Positions 35,701 through 46,565 of a stretch of 64,000 nt of DNA are shown piece by piece. The notes beneath the pieces were generated by a model. That model did not search any database, had not been told where the DNA came from, and saw only the letters and a program-made list of their open reading frames with translations. Numbering within the stretch: the first letter of the stretch is position 1; every line of letters starts with the position of its first letter. Source of the DNA: Cafeteria roenbergensis (taxonomy: Eukaryota > Sar > Bigyra > Bicosoecida > Cafeteriaceae); contig VLTN01000038.1 in the NCBI GenBank assembly GCA_008330645.1, forward strand, positions 274,005-338,004, given 5' to 3'. The translations under genes were made by a program, and so were the position numbers.

Positions 35701-36055
35701 CCAAGGGGGCGCCGCGGACGAAGCCGGGGGCGAGGACGGCGCGGACCCTGCTGCCGCTGCGGCTGCCGCGGCAGAGGCCGCCGCCGCCGAGGAGGCGGCG
35801 GTGTACGGCCTGGGAGACGCCGCGTGGAGCGGCGCGTCAACGGCGGTGTCGAGGCCGGCCGCGGCCATCGCCATGGCGGCGGCGGCCGGCGCCCAGGAGA
35901 GGGACAGGGCCAAGGAGGACGCCACGCGGCAGCGGCTACGCGACGAGGAGGCGGAGCGTGACGCCGCCGGGGGCGAGGAGGAGGTCGACGGCGACGCTAT
36001 CCCGCTCGACGAGGACGGCGAGTTCGATCCGTTCGCCATGATGGGCGTCGAGTGA
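29774..36055 (+). CDS. Ubiquitin-specific protease, USP47/USP40-like (three exons, one 27-nt)
   Basis: Exons 29774-29852, 30187-30213 and 30354-36055 give about 1935 residues. Junctions are R|GTGAGC, TTCGCAG|GT..GGAG|GTGAGT and TTTGCAG|GC, all in phase 1. The catalytic domain starts at GLSNQGATCYMNSLLQTLF with Cys103. It contains SFGWSGSQAFEQHDVQEL, two CxxC pairs (YVRCDECGNT, QCDVCGRQT), YLVLQLKRF and the His box GGALGGHYYAYVK (His about 481), followed by WFNFNDSSVSPI. The RAIETKALTHSFGW pattern and the ~1400-residue C-terminus, with several ubiquitin-like segments, resemble USP47 and USP40. It should remove ubiquitin from proteins. Low-complexity Ala/Gly/Asp spacers and a Lys-Ala-Asp repeat (34440-34560) separate the C-terminal segments. 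It is divergent from ASCC3. Confidence 0.92.
30187..30213 (+). other. 27-nt in-frame microexon of the USP gene
   Basis: Flanked by a clean acceptor (CCTTCGCAG) and a strong donor (GTGAGT). It encodes nine residues (GRPRGGSDG when read through the junctions) near the N-terminus. Introns are 334 and 140 nt. Since both flanking junctions are in phase 1 and the exon is 27 nt, skipping it also keeps the frame, so it could be a cassette exon. Confidence 0.6.
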
Positions 36056-36318
36056 GCCGCGCCGCAGCAGTCGCACCAGCACAGGTGTGTGAGTGCTCTG
36101 TCGGTGTGTGGGCGAGTGCGTGCGCGCCCGCGCGGTGTGTGACGTTTCCCCGGCGATGCTCGAGCAAGCTGTACACTCGTTGGAGCCTGCAACGCCGGCC
36201 ACACACGCGCGCAGGCAGCGGCGAGGCGTTATCTCGCCATTGTTCCACCTCCCTCTCCAGCACACACGCCAGCACACACGCCCAGTCAGCGCCCCGAATG
36301 CCGCATCGCGGTGGCAGC

Positions 36319-39255
36319 CTAGCTGCACCACAGCACGGCTGGCCGGCCGCGCAGCACATCCTCCACGGCGCACGCCTCGGCCTCGCCGCCCCGCCACAGC
36401 ACCGCTCCCTCGCGCAACAGCTGCTCCGCGTCCGGGCCGGCCACAGCCCGGGCCGACCACGCCCCCGCAGCAGCAGTCTCATCCGCAGCGATGCGGCATG
36501 GCAGCGGCCCCCGTCGCTCGATCCACCCGCGCCTGCCGCCGGCCGTGACCGTGACCGCGTCCGCCCAGCCTGGAGACTCCGCACCTGCCGCAGCGTCGCT
36601 CCCGTCGCTCAGAATCGGGCCGTTGCCCTCTCGGGGCCGCTTCGCGCCGCGCCCGCTCGAGACTGAAGCGAACGACTCCAACGGCACGGCTGCCCCGTCC
36701 GCGTGGCCGGGGCCGTGGCTGCCACAGGCGGCCAGCGGGCCGGCGCCCGCGAGACCAACGCCGCCTGCAGCGGGTGCAGCAAGCCTGCCACAACTGCCCG
36801 CCGGCCACGGCGGCAGAACCACAGCCCCGTCCCGCAGCAGCGGAAGCAGCTCTGCCAGCAGACCCTCGGCGCCGCCGTCCGCACCGGCTCTCGCCAGGCG
36901 AGCCCACCACTCTGCCGGCCGACCGCTGCTCGGGGCGCCCTCGCTCCCGCCCCCCGCGATGACGGCCGCTGCCCTGCCGAGGGCGGCCTCTACAGCCGCG
37001 CCGGCCAGCCACGCCCCGTGACCAGCCCCGCCCTCGCCGCCACCTGCCGAGCGCCCGTCCTGGGCGGCCGTGCCGGCGGTCCGGCCGGCCAGCGTGGGCG
37101 GGCTGCCCCGGGCGCCGGCGAGCAGCACCGCATGGGCAAGCAGAGCCACAGCGGTGGCCAGCGTCTGGCCAGGCAGGTCTTGGACAAGCCGGCCGGCGGT
37201 AGGGCCGACGGCGCCGCCGCCGCCGCCGAGCGCTCCGCCCTCCAGACGCACGCTGCGTAGCTTCAGGTGCTGAGAGACCCACCACGCGCGCAGCGCGCCC
37301 GCGCGCACCGAGAGCGAAGCGCACACGCCGCACATGGCATCCAGCTCGGCGAGCGAGTCAGCGCGCCGGCCGGCTCTGCCGGGACGGGGTCCCGCGGCGC
37401 AGGTGACTGCCGCGGCGACTCTGTCCAGGCCGGCCACCCACTGACGCAGGCCGGCCCAAAGAAACGCCGGGCGGGGGGAGTCGCTGACGCGCCCGCGCCA
37501 GACCACAGCACCGCCGGAGCTTGCCGCTGGAGCGACACTGTGCCGCGAAGGCCGCGGCCGCGCCGCCAAGGCGGCGATCTGGAGCGCAGAGACGCCTCCG
37601 CCACCGCCCGCCGCGGAGGCGGCACCGCTGGCATGTGGCGCGTCTGGGGCTGCGCCAAGGCCAGACAACAGGCCCTCCTGCGCCAGCGCTGCAAGCCCCG
37701 CGCTGGCCGCGAGTGATATGTCGCTTCCAGGGCCGGATGTCGCAGCGGCCGCTGCTAGAACCGCTGCGGCTGCGGCGGCGACGGTGGGGGCGCGGCCGGA
37801 AGCGGCCCAGCCCCTGGCCAGGGCTGCTGTTGCGCTGACTGCCGCGAGGCGAACCTGTGGGCAGCAGTCGTCCAGCGCGAGGCCGGCCAGAGAGCCTGCC
37901 CGGCCCCGCAGCGAGGTGGCAGCCAGCGCGTCGGATAGGAGGGCGGAGGGCGGCGCGGCCGACTCGGAATCCTGCCTAGAGCTGGAGGAGGAGGACGAGG
38001 ACGAGGAGGACGAGGAGGAGGCGGGTGGCGCAGGGTCGGCGTCGTTGGGCGGCGGCGCTGTCCCGTCCAGCGTTGCTAGGCCCGCGGCAGCGGCAGCGGC
38101 TGCCGCTGCAGCTCGCGCCTCCGCCTTTGAGATGCCGTCGCGCCGACGCACGTCGGTGCTGCCTGGGGCCGCGCTGGAGCGCTGGAGGGCGGCCAGAGCG
38201 GCATCGGCGCCGAGTCCCGGCGGGAGTGCATCGATCCGGCGACGCACTGGCCGGTGACGGCTGTTCATTTGCCCGTGCCCGCTGCCCTCGCTGCTGGCGA
38301 CGGGGTCGCGAGCCGACGGCACTGTCCCTTGAAGGGGCCAGCGCCGGGGCAGGCCGCTCGGCGCGCCGATGGAAGGAGCCAGCGTGGAGGCCATGCCCCC
38401 GGCCGCGGCGCGACGCACGACGGCGGCGGCGTCGGCGGCGGCGTCGGCGACTGCGCCAGCGCAGGCCGCAGCGGCGACCCACAGGGCGTCAGCGGTTTCA
38501 CGCGCGGATTCACACGCGCCCTCTCGCAGCGGCAACTGCCGTGTGTCGTCCACGGCCCGAGCAGGCAGCATTGGCTCTGCCGCCGCCGCTGCCGCCGCCG
38601 CCGCTGCCGCCGCCGCCGCTGCCGCTGCCGCTGCCTCTGATGCCATGGACGCGGCCATCCAGGCGAGGCAGGTGCAAGCCTCCACCGCGGCGGCCCGCAC
38701 GGCAGCCGATGCGTCGGACATTGCAAGTCGAACCGCGACGGGGGCCAGCGCAAGGCAGGCGTCTCTCAGTGGCGGCGTGCCTCCGGACGACTCCTCGCTC
38801 GGCGCAGCGGGCTCAGCTGCAGCACTGGACAGAAGACGCAACGCCTCAACGCGCGCAGCCGGGGCAGTCTGACTGCGGCCGAGGACCACGGCCAAGCAGC
38901 TGGCTGCGGCAGCCGCTGCGGACGCTCGCGGTGGCAGCAGGCCGAGCGCCGTCCAAGCCGCGCAGGCCACGGCTGCTGCTCCGCCCCGCGATGCGGACGA
39001 AACTAGCTCTCCTGCGCAGGCTTGCGCGCGATGCGGCACGTGGGCCCCGTTCAAAATCGCCCCAGCGGCGCTTGCTGCGGCCAGCTCGCTCGCCGGGTTG
39101 TGGCGCAGAACCTCCAAAGCAGCCGCGGCGGCGGCAGGAGGCGCTGCGGCCAGCGCAGCCCACTCCGCGTCGCTGAGCGACCCGACGCTTTGGCGCCGCG
39201 CAGCCACGGACTGGAGCCAGGCCTCCGTCGGCGCGCCCGCGAAAGGGCGGCTCAT
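36319..39255 (-). CDS. HEAT/ARM-like alpha-solenoid protein, possibly Integrator subunit 4-like
   Basis: Frame of 978 residues from ATG 39255 (the frame continues upstream without a convincing start). The N-terminal third and the middle contain Ala-rich helical pairs of HEAT type, for example LRDACLALAPVAVRLAMSD then AAVRAAAVEACTCLAW, and LAGLALDDCCPQVRLAAVSA. Poly-Ala and poly-Ser runs interrupt them. A basic RRRID segment lies near residue 335, and KRPREGNG near residue 865. The 'LALDD..PQVRLAAVSA' repeat following a long helical block is reminiscent of INTS4, but I cannot confirm this. Otherwise I would call it only an alpha-solenoid scaffold. It converges with the USP gene and diverges from the RLY-repeat gene. 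Confidence 0.6.
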   Translation of the reverse strand: MSRPFAGAPTEAWLQSVAARRQSVGSLSDAEWAALAAAPPAAAAAALEVLRHNPASELAAASAAGAILNGAHVPHRAQACAGELVSSASRGGAAAVACAAWTALGLLPPRASAAAAAASCLAVVLGRSQTAPAARVEALRLLSSAAAEPAAPSEESSGGTPPLRDACLALAPVAVRLAMSDASAAVRAAAVEACTCLAWMAASMASEAAAAAAAAAAAAAAAAAAAEPMLPARAVDDTRQLPLREGACESARETADALWVAAAACAGAVADAAADAAAVVRRAAAGGMASTLAPSIGAPSGLPRRWPLQGTVPSARDPVASSEGSGHGQMNSRHRPVRRRIDALPPGLGADAALAALQRSSAAPGSTDVRRRDGISKAEARAAAAAAAAAAGLATLDGTAPPPNDADPAPPASSSSSSSSSSSSSSRQDSESAAPPSALLSDALAATSLRGRAGSLAGLALDDCCPQVRLAAVSATAALARGWAASGRAPTVAAAAAAVLAAAAATSGPGSDISLAASAGLAALAQEGLLSGLGAAPDAPHASGAASAAGGGGGVSALQIAALAARPRPSRHSVAPAASSGGAVVWRGRVSDSPRPAFLWAGLRQWVAGLDRVAAAVTCAAGPRPGRAGRRADSLAELDAMCGVCASLSVRAGALRAWWVSQHLKLRSVRLEGGALGGGGGAVGPTAGRLVQDLPGQTLATAVALLAHAVLLAGARGSPPTLAGRTAGTAAQDGRSAGGGEGGAGHGAWLAGAAVEAALGRAAAVIAGGGSEGAPSSGRPAEWWARLARAGADGGAEGLLAELLPLLRDGAVVLPPWPAGSCGRLAAPAAGGVGLAGAGPLAACGSHGPGHADGAAVPLESFASVSSGRGAKRPREGNGPILSDGSDAAAGAESPGWADAVTVTAGGRRGWIERRGPLPCRIAADETAAAGAWSARAVAGPDAEQLLREGAVLWRGGEAEACAVEDVLRGRPAVLWCS

Positions 39256-39612
39256 GCTGCGGGTCGCTTGCCCGGCACGTCGGTGCCGCCCCAAGGTCGA
39301 GCCGCTGGCCCCGCCCAATCGCGCGCCAACCCCGGGCTGGCTGCAGCGCCCGCCAGCGCGATGCTGCCCCGGCGCGCGCGATCCCTCGGTGGTGCCGCAG
39401 GCGCGACGGGGCTGCTGTCGAGGGCGCGGGGAGGCGGGCTCTGCCCCGACTAATGCTGCAGCTTCGCCGGCCAAATATGGGCTCGAACGCGCGCCGCAGA
39501 GTTGCCATCGCATGCGAGCCAGTGCGCGGCGGTGTGGCACTCGCCAGGGCCGCCCAGTCCCCAAGCAAGGGGCAGGGGAGGCAGCCCAGTTCTTGAGGGG
39601 GAGGCAGCTGCT
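39256..39612. other. Divergent intergenic region (solenoid protein / RLY-repeat protein)
   Basis: A 357-bp head-to-head spacer. Minus-strand reading is open across it but gives Arg/Ala-rich sequence without motif. Presumed promoter region for both genes. Confidence 0.4.
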
Positions 39613-41178
39613 ATGGCCGACGACGCTCAGTCTCCGGGCGAGACCCTGCCCGCGAAAATTGCGGCCGCGGAGGACGGGGCGCCGGCGGACGCGCGGAGCT
39701 GCGGCACGAGCGCGCCCGTCGAGGCAGCCGCCGCCGACGCGCCCGCCGTGCCCAAGCGCGAGGACGCGGCAGCAGTGCCTTCCCCTCGCCCCCGAGCGGC
39801 GCCTCGTCCGGCTAGTCGGGCGTCTCGCGGCTCGGCCGGCCCGTCGTCGGGCTCGCCGTTTCACGAACGGCTGTACTCGAACGCCAAGGCCATCCAAGAG
39901 CGCCGCGAACGTGCCCTGGCCGACGCGCAAAAGCAGCTCACGTTCACGCCGTCGATCAACGCGCGCAGTTCCGCCACGGCCAAGGCCAAGTTGGCGGCCG
40001 GGGGTCCGCAGGCCGCGGGCGACCGCCTTTACGAGGCGGCAAAGCGCCAGCGGGCCGCCCTCGAGCGGCAGCGCACCATGGCGCAGGACGCCGCGCGGCC
40101 TACGTTCTCCCCCGTGCTGTCCGCTGGCAGCCGGCGCAGGTCCGGCGGCACGGGGCGCGACTCCGCGGGGTCCAGCCCGGCCTTCGAGCGGCTTTACAAG
40201 CAGGCGCAATCGCAGTCAGAGACGAAGCGGCGGCTCGGAGACGAGATCCTGGCGCGAGAGTGCCCCTTCCGGCCCACGATCAACCGCGCCAGGCCCAAGG
40301 CTGCAGGTTCTCCCGCCAAGGCTGAGGCCGGCGGCGCGGCGCCCGGCAGCGCCGGGGCCGCAGAGCCGGCCTTTGTGCGGCTCTATGACCCGTCGGTGAC
40401 TGCCAGGCGGCGCGACCCCGACCACAACCTGGGCGGCGAGGCATCGGGCATCCAGGAGGCGCGCCAGGCCCGGCTTCAGCGCCTCGCCGGCCGCCGCAAG
40501 TCCGCCGAAGGCTCCTCCTCGGCAGCACCGTCGGCGGCAGAGGCAGCCGACCACGCGGCCCGCATGCACGCCGCCTGGGCAGCGCAGCTCGCGAAGCGGG
40601 AGGCCGCGCTGCGCCGCAAGGAGGAGGCAGAGACCGCCGGCCTCACGTTTAAGCCAGCCATTACGAAGGCCAGCCGGCAGATGGCCAGCAGGAGGTGGAG
40701 CGACGCGGCTTCGCCGGCGGGAGCGGGCGACGGCTCTGCCACTTCGTCCCCCGCGGGGTCGGCGACGGGGTCGCCGGGTGCCGCCGGCGCGCCGCGTGGG
40801 GCGCCTGCCGCGGCGTTCGAGCGACTCCACAGCGACGCCGCTCGGCAGCGGGCCCGGCGTGAGGCGGCGGCGAAACAAAAGGCCGAGGCAGAGCTGGCCG
40901 AGCTTTCGTTCCGTCCCAAGGTGGGGGCCGTATCGCGCGCGCTTGCGGAGCAGGAGCGACTCCCCGGGGGGTCTGCGGCCGCCGCAGCTGGGGCTGGGGC
41001 CGGGGCCGGTGGTGCCAACGGTGGTGGTGCCAACGGTGGTGGTGCCGGCGGCGCCAGCGGAGGCGGCGCCTTCTCACGCCTGTACCAGGACGGAGTGCGG
41101 CTGCAGCGGGAGCGAGCGACGGCGGCACGCAACTCCGCCGGAGAGGAGGCGGAGCTCCAGCAGGTGCAGGCAGCAGCA

Positions 41179-41219
<41 letters not shown>

Positions 41220-42195
41220 TCAGCTCAAGGGGCGCGGGGCACCCGGCGGCGGCCGAGTCGCTGGCGCTGGCAGTGGCAGTGGCGGCGCTGGGGCTGCTGG
41301 GCCGGGCAGCGCTGGCCTCGGTGTGTCCGTTCACGACCGGCTCTACCACAACGCAAGCATGCGCCGCGCCGCGCAGGCGGCGGTAGAGGCGGCCGAGAAC
41401 GCTCGTCAGGGCGCCGGTGCAGAGCTGCAAGGCACCTTGCTCCGCGGAATGAGCGGAGTTGGCGCCGCGCTGGCAGATGCGCGGGCGCTGCTGCAGCAGC
41501 TGAACGCCAGCGGGCCCGCGGAGGCCGCCGCTGCCGCTGCGCTGGGCAGAGCCGTAGCTGACGGGGACGATTCCCTCGCCAGGGGTGGCGGCCCAGCAGA
41601 GGCCGCGGAGGTCGGCGGGAGAGCAGTCCGCTTGGCCACTGCGGAGAGCGTGTCGCCTCCTCGTGAACCGGCGCCTCGGAGCGGCCGCCTAGACCACCCC
41701 CAGGGCCACCAGAGCGCCGCAGCGAGGCCCGTCTCGGCAGCGGTGGAAGCCCCCAGCGCGGCCGGCTCGGATGGCTCCGGGTCGGGCGGCAGCGCGGGGG
41801 GCGGGTCGCCCGTCCACCTGGTGACGGAAGACACGCTGTGGGAGGCGCGCGAGGCAGCGCCGGCTTCCGGCGCCACGCCTGGCCAGGCGCTTGCCATCGA
41901 GACGGCGTCGGCCGGCGTGGAAGCGCCCAGCGCGTTTGACGGCGGGGAGGAGGTGACCTTCGCGTCGCACGCAGTGTGGGGCGGAGTGCCGGACTCGGCC
42001 GGCCAGTCCAGCGGAACGCCGTCCCGTCCAAGCTCGCCCCTCCACGCCCCCCAGGGCTCGTCGAGCCCGGCGGGCGAATCGTTGGTGCTGATGGAAACCG
42101 ACGATGCCCTCGAGAGCGTGGCCACGAGCGGCGTGGTCGCCCCGCCTGGAAGCCCCGCGCCCGGCGACAGCCCGGACCGTTTGTTTTTGCTGTGA
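39613..42195 (+). CDS. Repeat protein with RLY and TFxPxI modules
   Basis: Intronless frame of 860 residues from ATG 39613. It is built from at least six degenerate modules, each pairing a FHERLY/FERLY/DRLYxxA start with a charged helix and a TFxPxIN-type end. Examples are FHERLYSNAKAIQERR then LTFTPSINAR; DRLYEAAKRQR then PTFSPVLSA; FERLYKQAQSQ then CPFRPTINRA; then LTFKPAITKAS, FERLHSDAARQR then LSFRPKVG; FSRLYQDGVRLQRE; HDRLYHNASMRR. Poly-Ala (41171-41220) and Gly/Ala spacers separate the later modules. The C-terminal 250 residues are Ala/Ser/Gly/Pro-rich. Similar RLY/TFxPxI modules occur in uncharacterised proteins of ciliates and trypanosomatids; function is unknown to me. The reading frame also extends to a TTG at 39502, which I reject. 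Confidence 0.75.
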
Positions 42196-42770
42196 GCGGG
42201 CGTTGTGCGCGTGTTCCCCGTGGCACCCCAGCGTCGTTGGGGGGTGGGGGGGGGGGGGGACACCCGCAAAGCGCACGGTCAACCGCACCTCCGCGCGGCA
42301 GGTGGGGCCGCAAGGATCCGGCAGCCAAAACTGCGTGTTGGGGCGCTTGCTGGCTGTGGTCCCCGGCCGGCAGAAACCCTCGCTCCCCTCCCTCGCCCAC
42401 GCATCACAACCTGCCACAATATCGCACTGGGAGCTGCGTGGTGGCACGCGGATCTGGTCTGGCGCGCGTTTGTGTAGTCCGCTTCGTCCCTCCTCCCCCT
42501 ACCCGCACAACCTCCCAAAAGCAAGAGGGGCCGAGTTGACGGTTCAGTCGTTTGCTGCTGTTTGGCTCAGCGGCCGTGCCACTGCGCGCCAGGGAGCAGT
42601 GCGTTGGCTCAGAATGCAAGCACAAGGAACGGACCCACTGGGCTGACTTCATTGCGGGTCGCAGAGCACTCAAGCCCCAGTTGGCAACGCAAGCGAGCTG
42701 GGAAGAGCACGGCAACGGACTGTCAGCGGGGGCCGCTCGAATGAATAGTGCACAACTGCCTGTTCTGGGA
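42196..42770. other. Convergent intergenic region with a G-run
   Basis: About 575 bp between the RLY-repeat gene (+) and the cullin gene (-), with no coding feature. At 42230-42259 a run of G (GGGGGGT then fourteen G) forms a homopolymer prone to length variation. The rest is moderately GC-rich with no recognised element. Confidence 0.5.
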
Positions 42771-45700
42771 TCAGGCGACGTAGTGGAGCAGGCCGCGGTC
42801 TCCGTCGTCGCGCTCCAAGTAGTCCTGCTCGATGAGGTGCTCGATCCGCTTCTTGGTGAGGCGGGGGTCGGGCGCAAAGAGGCGGCGCGCCTGTGCCTCC
42901 GTCTCCAGCACGAGCGCCTGCAGCTTCAACGTCTTGCGCGTCTTCATGATACGCACGATGGCGGCGTCGAGCACGTGCTTGCGGCCCACGTCAATGGCGG
43001 CCTTGTTCGCCGTCTCCTTGAGCTGCACGTCGGGCACCTTGACAGCCTTCTTCTTGGACGAAAACTTGAGGTTGAACACGAGGGTGTGCTCCGGCTCGAC
43101 GACCTTGCGGATCTTCTTGCCGGCCTTGTGGTCGTCGGCGAGCGTCTTGTCGATGATGACGCGGCAGCTGCTGCTGAACACGAACGGCTTGATCAGCTGC
43201 GTGCAGTCTGCTGGGGACACGCCCACGGCACTGGCCAGGTCTGCGCACTTCCAAGACTCGCTCTCGTTGAAGCGCAGCAGGTGCAGCCCCTGCAGCGTGT
43301 TGCAGGAGAAGTCGTACCAGGCGTCCTTGCCCCCCTTGGAGAAGAAGCCGCGCACCGTCATGGTGCCCTCGGCCAGCGCAAACGAGACCTTGCGCGAAGC
43401 CTGCTTGCTCCGGTAATAGGTCTCAAACTCATCTGCGGCGCTATACAGCGCGTCAGTGAGGCGCACGGCAGGGGTGGGGAAGGCGGGCGGCCAGTGGCCG
43501 TGACAGAGGATTGTGACGTCCATGTCCAGCGGCGACCGCTTCGCCTTGCGGGCCTCCTGGAACGCCTTGAGGGAGGCGTCGGGGGTGAGGATGTCGGTGA
43601 GCATGCCCTCAAACTTGGTCGTGAACGTGGGCCCAACGACTGCCTTGAGCAAGCCGATGAAGTCGCGCTCGTCGTCGTAGGAGGCCGTGGATCCGCTGAG
43701 CAGTCGCTTGGAGAGGAGGTTCCTGTGGCTCTCCTGGAACAGGTCCCGGTCGTTCACGAAGGCGAAGAGCGTCACTGCGTGCTGCGGCTGATCAGGGCTG
43801 GCAGAGCTCTTGGTTCCCTCGCACATGAGCTTGTCGACGTACTTGGCGATGAGCTCTGCCGTGGGGTGCTGGTCGGACTCCCCGAGCGCGTTGCAGTTGA
43901 CGAGCTTGCGCATCACGTTGGAGACGACCTGGCGGATGGCAGGGTCGTCGGCGCACTGCTCCGCCACCATGGAATTGAAGAAGGTCATGAGCGCGATGAG
44001 TGCCTCGATGAAGTCAGAGTCCTCGGTGAAGATGTCGGCGCGGAGGTCCTTGGCATCCACGGCGCGTTGCACTTCGGAGGCGCGCTTCTTGAGGATGCCG
44101 TCGCCGGCCTCGGTCATGTACTCGGAAATGAGTTCGGCCATCTTCTGGGCGCCGGCGCCGTCGCCGAACTGGCTGAGCACGCGGTACATGCACGCAATGT
44201 CGTCCAGCCGCTGCTCGCGGATCATCAGCGCCAGTCCGGTGGAGTGCCGCACGACGTCGTCCAGCCTGGAGAGCAGGACGGCGTCGAGAAAGCTCTCCCG
44301 CGCAGCCTCCCACGTCTTGGGGTTGAGCGTCGCGAGGGCGAGGGACTGCTCTGTGGCCAGCGCCTTGTCCGCTGCGGCGCAGAACTCGGACATGTTGCCC
44401 GAGGCAAACCACTCGTCGCTGCGGGCGGAGTAGAAAGTGGAGGTGCGCTTGCAGTAGGGGTCCTGGAACCACTTGACGAAGGAGTCGTTATCGTCCAGCG
44501 CCGTGGGAGACTGCGGCTCGACAGGGGGGCGGGCGAGGGCGGAAGCGGGGAGCACGGGGAACCGCCATGGTGGTTGTGGCGACAGGGGGGGGACGAGCGG
44601 GCAGCGTGGACGCAGGAGATGAGGAGGGGGTGGGGGGGGGGAGGACGGCGTGACCCGAGGCTCGCAGCGGAAGGACGCGGGGCCGCGGCGAAGAGGGCTG
44701 GACACCTCGGCACCGCCAGCTTGCGGCAGAGGCTGGGAAGCACGGGGCCGCGGCGAAGAGGGCTGGACACGCAGGGGGCTGCAGCAGCAGCAGAAGCAGC
44801 AGCAGCAGCGGCGGCGGCGGCGCGCGTGCAAGCCGCACCTTGGCGAGGGCCTCCATGTCATTGACGTCTTTGACATTGGCATGCACCTTGCTGCCGAGGA
44901 GTCCGACCAGGACGAAGAGCTCGGCCACCCCCTTGATGAGGCTCCGGTCGACGTCACAGCCCTTGCGGAACTCGTCCACCAGCGCGAGCACGTGCTCCAT
45001 GACGTTGGACTGGGAATCCTCTGCGAAGAGCACCTCGCCGAACTGCAGCAGGCCCGCCGTGGTGCGCGAGCGGAACATGCCCGACTCAGAGAGGGACGCG
45101 ACGCGCCTTTGTGCGAAGCTGTCCAGTTGGTCCAACGAGGTGAAGATGCGCCGCAGCCAGCGCACAAAAACCTTGTGCTCGTTCCAGTGCTTGACAAGCT
45201 GCGAGAGCAGCATTTCGCCCGTGGCGGCCTTCAGTTCCGGGAGCACGCGCTCCCTGCGGTGAGGCGCGGCAAGAGAGGGCAGCGGAGCAAGGGACAAGTT
45301 GGCGCGTACGGGGGTGTGGGGCGGGGGGGCGGGGCCGGCCTCTAGACAGCGGGGCATGGGCTTCACTCCGAGTTCTGCGCCCGGCCGCCCGCGCCAGCAG
45401 CCTCACCTCAACTGGCGCCCCACAACCCGCTCGTGGATGGCGATCCCCGCCGCCAGGCCCGTGTACTCGTCTCCAGGGAAAACGGCGCCCTGCTCAACCA
45501 CGCGCTTGACGAATGTCGACAGCTTGCTGAAAACCATTCGCGGCATCACAGTCCCGGTGACCTTGTCCAGCCCCATGGCAAGGGCATCCGAGACAAGATC
45601 GGCGCCCCACACCGTGAGGATTTCTTCCAGATCCTCGCCCTGTGGCATGCAGCGGCGCCGTCGGCGAGCGGGGAGGCGAGAGTGGCGCGGGTCGAGTGCG

Positions 45701-46197
45701 AAAGCGAGGCGGGCATTTTCCAGATCAGCCGCGCCCGTCAAAGCAGTGCCCCCGTTGGCAGCCTGGTGGCCGCAATCCACGAGGCAGGGCTGCCCCGAAG
45801 CGCGCAGGCTCCGTCAGCCGCGGCACTGGCGCTCGCCAGCGCGCGGAACGCGCAAGCGACGGCCGCTCGACTCACCCCAACAGCGGTCGAGTTCGGCAGG
45901 CGCGGCTGGATGAAGGCCACAAACTCCTTCTCGCTGGCCTTGGCCTCGGCAGCCGAGCAGGTCGCTGCGGTGAGGAACCCGCGCGAACGGGAGGGCGGGC
46001 CGGGGCGGGGTGGAGCGGGCCCGGAAGCCACGCGGCGCCAGCGGAAGCAGCTCAAGGAAGCGGCGGCGGGCCGAGCCGAGCAAAATCGTTGAGTCCAGCT
46101 CACCGAACTGCGCAGGCTTGGGGAGCTCCGAGATGCCCGGGAACGAGACACCCGCCTTCCTGCTCGCACGCGTCTTGACAGACCGTGCGGCTGCCAT
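42771..46197 (-). CDS. Cullin, scaffold of a RING ubiquitin ligase (five exons)
   Basis: Exons 46197-46104, 45964-45876, 45639-45407, 45253-44839 and 44510-42771 fit together in consistent phases with GT-AG introns of 139, 236, 153 and 328 nt, giving about 856 residues. Exons 2-4 supply the N-terminal cullin repeats (FIQPRLPNST, LLSQLVKHWNEHKVFVRWL, IFTSLDQL). Exon 5 carries the cullin homology domain (VNCNALGESDQ, FQESHRNLLSKRLL, LPLDMDV-like SPLDMDVTILCHGHWP, SCNTLQGLHLLRFN). It also carries the winged-helix end with the neddylation site VRIMKTRK (Lys about 800) and DYLERDD..LLHYVA. It should hold a RING subunit at the C-terminus and substrate adaptors at the N-terminus. Which cullin subfamily it is cannot be settled by eye. 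Exon 1 (31 codons) is the least certain part. Confidence 0.9.
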
Positions 46198-46565
46198 CGG
46201 TCACGGGGGTGTGCGGAGCCAAGGCTGGGGGGCGCAGCCCGGCGAGAGTGTTGGCGTCCTTTGGCAGAGCGCGCGAGCCAGGATAGACTGCGCCCGCGGT
46301 CTGGCTGCGGTATTGGCAGCGAGGAGCAAGCACGCGGGCGCAAAAAGCCGCCGATCGGCGAGTTTGGCCCATGCCTGTGGGCTCGAGCACGACCAGGCTC
46401 ATCTCGGCACTCTGGCCCCGGTGCAAGCAGGCAGCGGGGAACGAACGCACGCGACCTCAATCGGCCAGTCACACACTCGACCGGTTGGGGAACGCCGACA
46501 AAAAAGCAGGGCCGCATGTGCCCGCGCTGTGGGTGTTGTTGGTCTCTCTGCGGTAGCTAGCACGC
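46198..46565. other. Intergenic region upstream of the cullin gene
   Basis: About 370 bp between the cullin ATG and the stop of the next minus-strand gene. Nothing recognised; it should include the cullin promoter. Confidence 0.4.
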
